Part shown: positions 58,537 to 64,000 of the stretch, one piece after another
Layout: each line of letters opens with the position of its first letter
Numbering within the stretch: the stretch's first letter is position 1
Source of the DNA: Limnanthes douglasii subsp. nivea
Taxonomy: Eukaryota; Streptophyta; Magnoliopsida; Brassicales; Limnanthaceae
Length of the DNA: 64,000 nucleotides
Assembly: GCA_036936605.1 (NCBI GenBank)
Contig: JAUPFV010000003.1
Location: forward strand, 78,662,273-78,726,272
Direction: 5' to 3'
Notes under the pieces: model-generated
Database searches by the model: none
What the model was told of the DNA's origin: nothing
Seen by the model: the letters and a program-made list of their open reading frames with translations, nothing else
Program-made: the position numbers and the translations under genes

Positions 58537-61230
58537 CGTTGGTATTCCATATTAAAAAAAATTATTTGGTTTGAGCAAGTCGATGACATGATTTTCCGTT
58601 ATTTACATCAATAATTGTGATTATTCCCACTTGGAGAAGTACTCTATCGTTACTGGAAATAATATTATTCCTCCCAAAGCTTTTAAAGGGCCCCTACAAT
58701 ATCAAGACCTCATCTATCAAAAGGAATTACCTCTGATATCGTTTATAATAAAATGACCCGTATTATATTGAATTTAGGAACCGTTGTCAAATGTCATAAT
58801 GTTTGATTTGTCATTTCTAGGCCTTTGGCTCATGAAGTCTTCTATATGTCAGGTATCTCTTAATATGGATTAATTAGCCAATCTTATTTTTATTATTCAC
58901 ATTTAATGATCATGAATCCTAAGGCTAAAACTATTAAAAAGAATTGGTCTGGTAGGATGATGTACAGTTTCCCTTGAAATGATCCATGGTGTCGATGATA
59001 TACAAGTTGAAGATGTCAAAGCATCAGTAGCAACTTTTTCTACTCTCGCAACTTCCTTAAAATAAATTTATTTAAATAAGAGCCTCTAGCATCAAAGATA
59101 TTTGAAGTATTGAATGATTTTGTTTGGCTTCGGTTTGGCCTAAAGCTTGATTGACCACTAGCTGAAAGTATGTGAAGAGTTCGACTCTCTTGACTTCAAA
59201 AGTATTTGTTAGCCAAAGAGATGAAATATCAACTCCACATGCTGACTCATTTCTAGAAGTTGGGAAGACAAATTTTATAGATTAGGTCAAGATACATCAT
59301 GTAGGGGAAGCTAGTTGGGCCCTTACTCATGAGCTGTAGTTATTGCGTCTGTCATCTATTTTGAATTCCCAAATATATTATGATTGTTTATTAATAAGGA
59401 TAAATATTTTAGATTGAAACTATGTTAGGAAGTCTATCAGGACATAAGCCTTAATTGTAGTTTATCGACTAAAACCGAATGTCGTAATCCACTAACAACC
59501 TGGTTATCCTTCCAAACACATTTTCCTTTTACAATAAACTTCTCCAAGGAAATGATGTTCATACTATGATTATGTGAGCTTATAAGTAAGACCTCATTTT
59601 TTGACCCACAACCATCAATTCTAAATAAATATTTTCAAGTAGTAAGGATATATTTACAACACTTAATAAAGATTTACTTACATAATATATTAATTTGGAC
59701 CCTGTTTATTCTTCCCTTATTAAAACACCGCTAACATCATAGTCCAAGACTGTTGGGGTATAAAAATGGTAATTTTCCATTCGTCTTTATTAGTATATCT
59801 AGAGAATTAATGAACTTTTTGATATTGTTAGAACAATTTCTCACATAATGGACTCTAGTTAAACCTTCATATACCTCTCAATAGAGCTATTGTGAATGTT
59901 GGTATTCCATATCCAAAAGAAAAAAAAATTGGTTTGAGCAAGTTGATGACGTGATTTGCCGTTATTTACATCAATAATTATGATTATTCCCACTTGGAGA
60001 AGTACTCTAACGTTACTGCAAGATTATTATTCCTCCCAAAGCTTTTAAAGGGGCCATACAATATTAATACCCCATCTATAAAAAAGAATTACCTCCGACA
60101 TTGTTTATAATAAAATGACCCGTATTTATATTTAATTTAGGAACCGTTGTCAAATGTCATAATGTTTGATTTTTCATTTCTTGGCCTTTGGCTCATGAAG
60201 TCTTCCATATGTAAGGTATCTCTTAATATGGATTAATTAGCCAATCTTATTTTTATTATTCACATGTAATGATCATGAATCCTAATGCCAAAACTATTAA
60301 AAAGAATTGGTATGGTAGGATGATGGATAGTTTTTCATGAAATAATCCATGGTGTCGATGATATACAAGTTGAAGATGTCAAAGCACCAGTAACAACTTT
60401 TTTACTCTCGCAACTTCCTTAAAATAAATTTATTTTAATAAGATCATTTAGCATCAAAGATATTTGAAGTATTGGATGATTTTGTTTGGCTTCGGTTTGG
60501 CCAAAAGCTTGATTGACCACTAGCTAAAAGTATGTGAATAGTTGGACTCTCTTGGCTTGAAAAGTGTTTGTTAGCCAAATACATGAAATATCAACTCCAC
60601 ATGCTGACTCATTTCTAGAAGTTGGGAAGACAAATTTTATAGATTAGGTCAAGATACATTATGTTGGGGAAGCTAGTTGGCCCCCTACTCATGAGCCGTA
60701 GTTATCGCGTCTGTCATCTATTTTGAATTCCCAAATGTATTATGATTTTTTATTGATAAGGATAGATCTTTCAGATTGAAAATATGTTAAGAAGTCTATC
60801 AGGACATGAGCCTTAATTGTAGTTTATCGACTAAAACTGAATGTCATAATCCACTAACAACTTGGCTATCATTCCAAACACATTTTCCTTTTACAGTAAA
60901 CTTCTCCAAGGAAGTGATGTTCATACTATGATTATGTGAGCTTAGAAGTAAGGCCTTATTTGTTGAACCACAACCATAAATTCTAAAGAAATATTATCAA
61001 GTAGTAAGGATCTATTTACAACACTTAATAAGATTTACTTACATAATATATTAATTTGGACCCTGTTTATTCTTCCTTTATTAAAACACCGCTAACATCA
61101 TAGTCCAAGACCGTGGGGTTATATAATGGTAATTTTCCCTTCGTTTTTATTAGTATATATAGAGAATTAATGAACTTATTGATGTTTTTTAAAAAATTCT
61201 CACATGATGGACTCTAGTTGACCCTTCATA
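58537..61230 (-). repeat. 1.36-kb tandem duplication inside Tat pol
   Basis: 58537-59880 and 59897-61230 are direct repeats. Both start TTGGTATTCCATAT, pass through CCCACTTGGAGAAGTACTCT and CATGCTGACTCATTTCTAGA, and end near GGACTCTAGTTGA/AACC. They differ by scattered substitutions and small indels. Each copy holds an RNase H piece (LVVNQALGQTEAKQNHS on minus) and an integrase piece with EYFSKWE. Confidence 0.9.
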
Positions 61231-61379
61231 TACCTCTAAATACTTGGGGAGTCCATTCCAACCACGTTCGAGAGTTGAGTATGATCTATTTTAATTTCTT
61301 TCTCACTGAACATGTAGCTTAAAAACTTATCAGACCATACATCGAAGGTACACTTCTATGAATTTATCTTTAGATTGAC

Positions 61380-61800
61380 CATTTTAAGGTTCGAAAACGT
61401 TTCGGCTAGGTTAGTTAAATGATCATCATATTGAAGTCTTGTGAATAATATGTCATTAATGTATGCTTATAGGTTTTAGCCGAGTTGTATTGCAAAAATC
61501 GTATTGACAAGTCTTAAATATAAGACTTCACCCTTTTACATCATTAAAAGCATTGCTTGGTAACAATGAAGCCATCTTTTAGTTATAAATGTGGTGTGTT
61601 TCTGAAAATACATGTATTTTTATTTGATTATAATGTGAATAAACATTCATAAAAGATAATATCTTATTCTTTGAAGTCGTATACACTAGTTGATCAATTC
61701 TTGAGATGAGGAAGGGAGCCTTTCGACATGAATTGTTTAAGCCCATGAAATCTATGCACATTATCCATTTGTAATTTATCTCCGTTACCAGTACATGATT
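61380..61800 (-). pseudogene. Reverse transcriptase relic of the third Tat copy
   Basis: The minus frame reads MCIDFMGLNNSCRKAPFLIS, then RIDQLVYTTSKNKILSFMNV and YSHYNQIKIHVF, the gypsy RT fingers-palm block. Downstream the catalytic box reads AYINDILFT, where YIDD is expected, so one aspartate is lost to asparagine. Upstream and downstream parts are decayed. Confidence 0.8.
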
Positions 61801-62544
61801 GGTTATTCATACTAGGTAATTGGATTATCGTATGTGGCCCCCTATAATCATTTTGTCCAGCTCTTCAATAATGACCTATGCTTTTTGTTAATAGTATGAT
61901 TTTATTTTATTAGCGGAAAGTTGTTGTTGATGGATAATGTGTGGTACATGTTTGGTTGGGAATTTTATGACATCGTGAGAATTCTAGGCAAAGACATCAA
62001 TGTTACACTGTAAAAGGTCGAGTAATTTATGTATGAGATATGTAGGTATGTCTTGATCAATTCATAATATTTTATCTCCTTCTATTTCTAACATTTTATA
62101 TTTCCTTCTTTGATATATAATATGGTGGTGGTGGTGGGTAGGGGAACATAGTTCTCTAGGATTATCCATATCATCAAAGATGATTGTATCCCCCCATTGA
62201 TGTTTATTTCTTGAGGCTAGAGAAGTTACATAACAATTTCTTGAAGTCTTTTGATTCTTCCTAATTACTCCTGCATTTTTCATTAATTATAAACTCAATG
62301 CATTGATATATTGTAGAAACTAAAATAAACATTCGATCCAACCATGATCTTCTCAAAATTATATTGTAGGATGAATATACATTTATCATCTGAATAAAAG
62401 ATAAAATTTATGCTTGAATTCTTGTATGCGAGGACTACATCCAAAGTGAGTTATGCTAACATATTTCTATCTGTACAATCCAATTAACATCTTCTAATTT
62501 TGGATCAGTACAAGAATACCTCTCATTTTATCATATGATTCTTG

Positions 62545-62615
62545 TATATGATGATGGTTGAGCTCCTAGTGTCTATCATAACTCTTTCAACTTCTACTCA
62601 AATCAAATATACTAT
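62545..62615 (-). pseudogene. Aspartic protease relic of the third Tat copy
   Basis: The minus strand reads VEVERVMIDTRSSTIII, aligning with the RRVLIDTGSSAN motif of the element at 44 kb. The catalytic glycine of DTG is arginine here (GGA to AGA type change), so it would be inactive. Confidence 0.65.
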
Positions 62616-62700
62616 TATTATTATGACATCACTATGATGTATTGTTAATCTGTTTAAATCATATGTGAATTCCAATATATTAGCTATAAATTTTGGTGTA

Positions 62701-64000
62701 TGTGAGATAATGTTTGACCTTAGTGTTGTATCTGTAGGTCTTAAATATATCTATTCACTCAATTTTTAGTAATCTTTGAAAATGGATTACCTCCCATGAT
62801 TACACCGATGGTCTATCTATTAGAATTAAAGTCTAGATATTGCTTCTTTTCTATCTTAAATATTGTATTATTGTCCACGTCTATTGGCTTTTTGATCATT
62901 TCTAGTGCCTACCTTTAATTTCTCGATAGTAGGTCTCGACCAACCACAATATAACTTGGTTTAATTATACGGTCAAGCTATACATACCTAAAATCAAACT
63001 AACTTTACCCAATTTTGCGTTTACCCACATTTGGTATAAGTGCACTTTTTTTTGGACCAAAAAACCCTTTTAGGGTTATTTGAGGATTTTTTTTATGCTA
63101 AACCACATCCACCCTACTTTCAAGAACACTTTTCTCTAACCCTCGATTCTCTCTAACTTTTCATGTTTTTCATTTTTGTTGTTGTTGATTATAGGTCGAT
63201 TTAGTTGTTTTAGGTTGAATTTTGTTGATTTAAATTAGTTTTTAAGTGAAATTGATAGGTTAGATTTAGGGTTTGAGAATTAGGTTAAAATTTAGTGGTT
63301 TAACATAGGTTTTGGTGGTGTTTGGAGGTTGTTTAAGGATATTTTCCTCGCCTAAATCGGCTGGAAAATGGTCGGACCAATAGGGTGTGTCCAGGCTCCC
63401 CATCGGTGCAAGTATCGTGCACCGCTGATGCACAATTTTAATTTTTTTATTATATATATATATATTAAAAAAATAATGTTCCAAAAATTATTTTAACTTA
63501 CAAAAAATTGTTTAAGTTTTAACATATTTTATGTCTTAATTACTTATATCTTGAAGTTTTAACAAATTTGTTGAAAGTTTTTAAAAACCTATATTCAATG
63601 TTTAATCTTGTGTTTTTATCACAAGAACCTGGAAGATCTCATTTTTCAATAAGATGTTTCTTGAGTAATCGTGATCTTACCTATAGATTTATAAAAAATT
63701 ATAACTATGTGAAAATGTTTAACCATTTATATAAATATGTAATTCTTTCAAGAACCAAAACATAACTTGAACAAAATATTTCAAATCTCAACAACGTGAA
63801 AACTCTCTTTGGTTTTGACTTATTTGTTTTTAATTTTAATTCTAAAGACTTTTTAGATCCAAAAAAAGAAGTTTATAAAAATATCTAATCAATAGAGGAG
63901 ATCAAATATATTTTTAAGAAAATGTATTTGTATATGTATCTCAACCTTCCATAGTTTCCGACAACTTTCCAGTGAATCTCTCAAAACTTTGTCGTGCTCA
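62701..64000. other. Right edge, no recognised gene
   Basis: It should contain gag of the third Tat copy if that copy is full-length, but no readable gag motif was found. A GC-richer patch at 63350-63430 and a short (TA)n run at about 63450 are the only notable features. Confidence 0.4.

Larger units (their letters stand above)
56041..62700 (-). mobile_element. Third Ty3/gypsy Tat-lineage copy, minus strand, internally duplicated
   Basis: Minus-strand relics run protease (62.57 kb), RT (61.4-61.8 kb), then archaeal-type RNase H and integrase pieces. The last two lie within a 1.36-kb segment present twice in tandem. Possible plus-strand antisense-ORF remnants lie at 56.1-57.3 kb. The architecture parallels the two Tat copies at 28.6-34.9 and 35.8-46.1 kb. 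No LTRs were recognised. Confidence 0.7.

Noticed and set aside
28600..62700. Endogenous pararetrovirus (caulimovirid) origin for the RT-bearing relics
   Set aside because: Integrase pieces, LTRs in the central element, and Tat-type dual RNase H place them in Ty3/gypsy; no movement or coat protein signals were seen.
1..64000. CRISPR arrays, bacterial operons, rRNA or organelle insertions
   Set aside because: No regular repeat-spacer structure, no ribosome-binding-site-led gene clusters and no recognisable rRNA or plastid/mitochondrial gene sequence was seen.

Overview
The window looks like nuclear DNA from a flowering plant, most likely a eudicot. It is very AT-rich, has GT-AG introns, and is dominated by decayed plant transposable elements: Ty3/gypsy Tat lineage, Ty1/copia, L1-type LINEs, MULEs carrying a plant mobile domain, and a tRNA-type SINE. 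I could not identify the species. Nothing suggests bacterial operons, rRNA or CRISPR.

Only one convincing cellular gene is present: a four-exon XRI1 (X-ray-induced 1) homologue on the minus strand at 49.6-51.2 kb. All splice sites and phases fit, and the conserved C-terminus is intact. A second, doubtful small two-exon gene lies at 2.35-2.94 kb behind a TATA box and a tandemly repeated upstream region, but a 46-bp duplication breaks its frame.

Layout: 0.2-1.3 kb, possible non-autonomous hAT-like element. 1.8-2.9 kb, repeat array plus small gene. 4.85-6.33 kb, well-bounded non-autonomous MULE-like element with 356-bp inverted repeats and a perfect 10-bp target duplication. 6.3-8.2 kb, possible LTR-retroelement leader and a degenerate minisatellite. 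9.3-12.5 kb, LINE relic (minus). 14.2-19.8 kb, more complete LINE with endonuclease, RT, zf-RVT and RNase H (plus). 20.7-25.9 kb, composite MULE holding a plant-mobile-domain (MAIN-like) pseudogene on plus, a MULE transposase relic on minus, and three clusters of GC-rich palindromes. 28.6-34.9 kb, old Tat copy (minus). 35.77-46.10 kb, better preserved Tat/Retand-like element with both LTRs, a PBS matching tRNA-Arg, gag-pol on minus and a long antisense ORF on plus. 46.1-47.6 kb, minisatellite and LINE ORF1 fragment. 49.6-51.3 kb, XRI1. 51.7-51.9 kb, SINE. 52.8-55.2 kb, copia gag-IN relic (minus). 56-62.7 kb, third Tat copy (minus) containing a 1.36-kb tandem duplication.

The most unusual signal is the set of regularly spaced GC-rich hairpins (core CCCCGCCGGGTGA / TCACCCGGCGGGG) in the MULE-PMD element. 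One hairpin is the reverse complement of another, loop included. Domain calls come from reading translations by eye; no database search was run.
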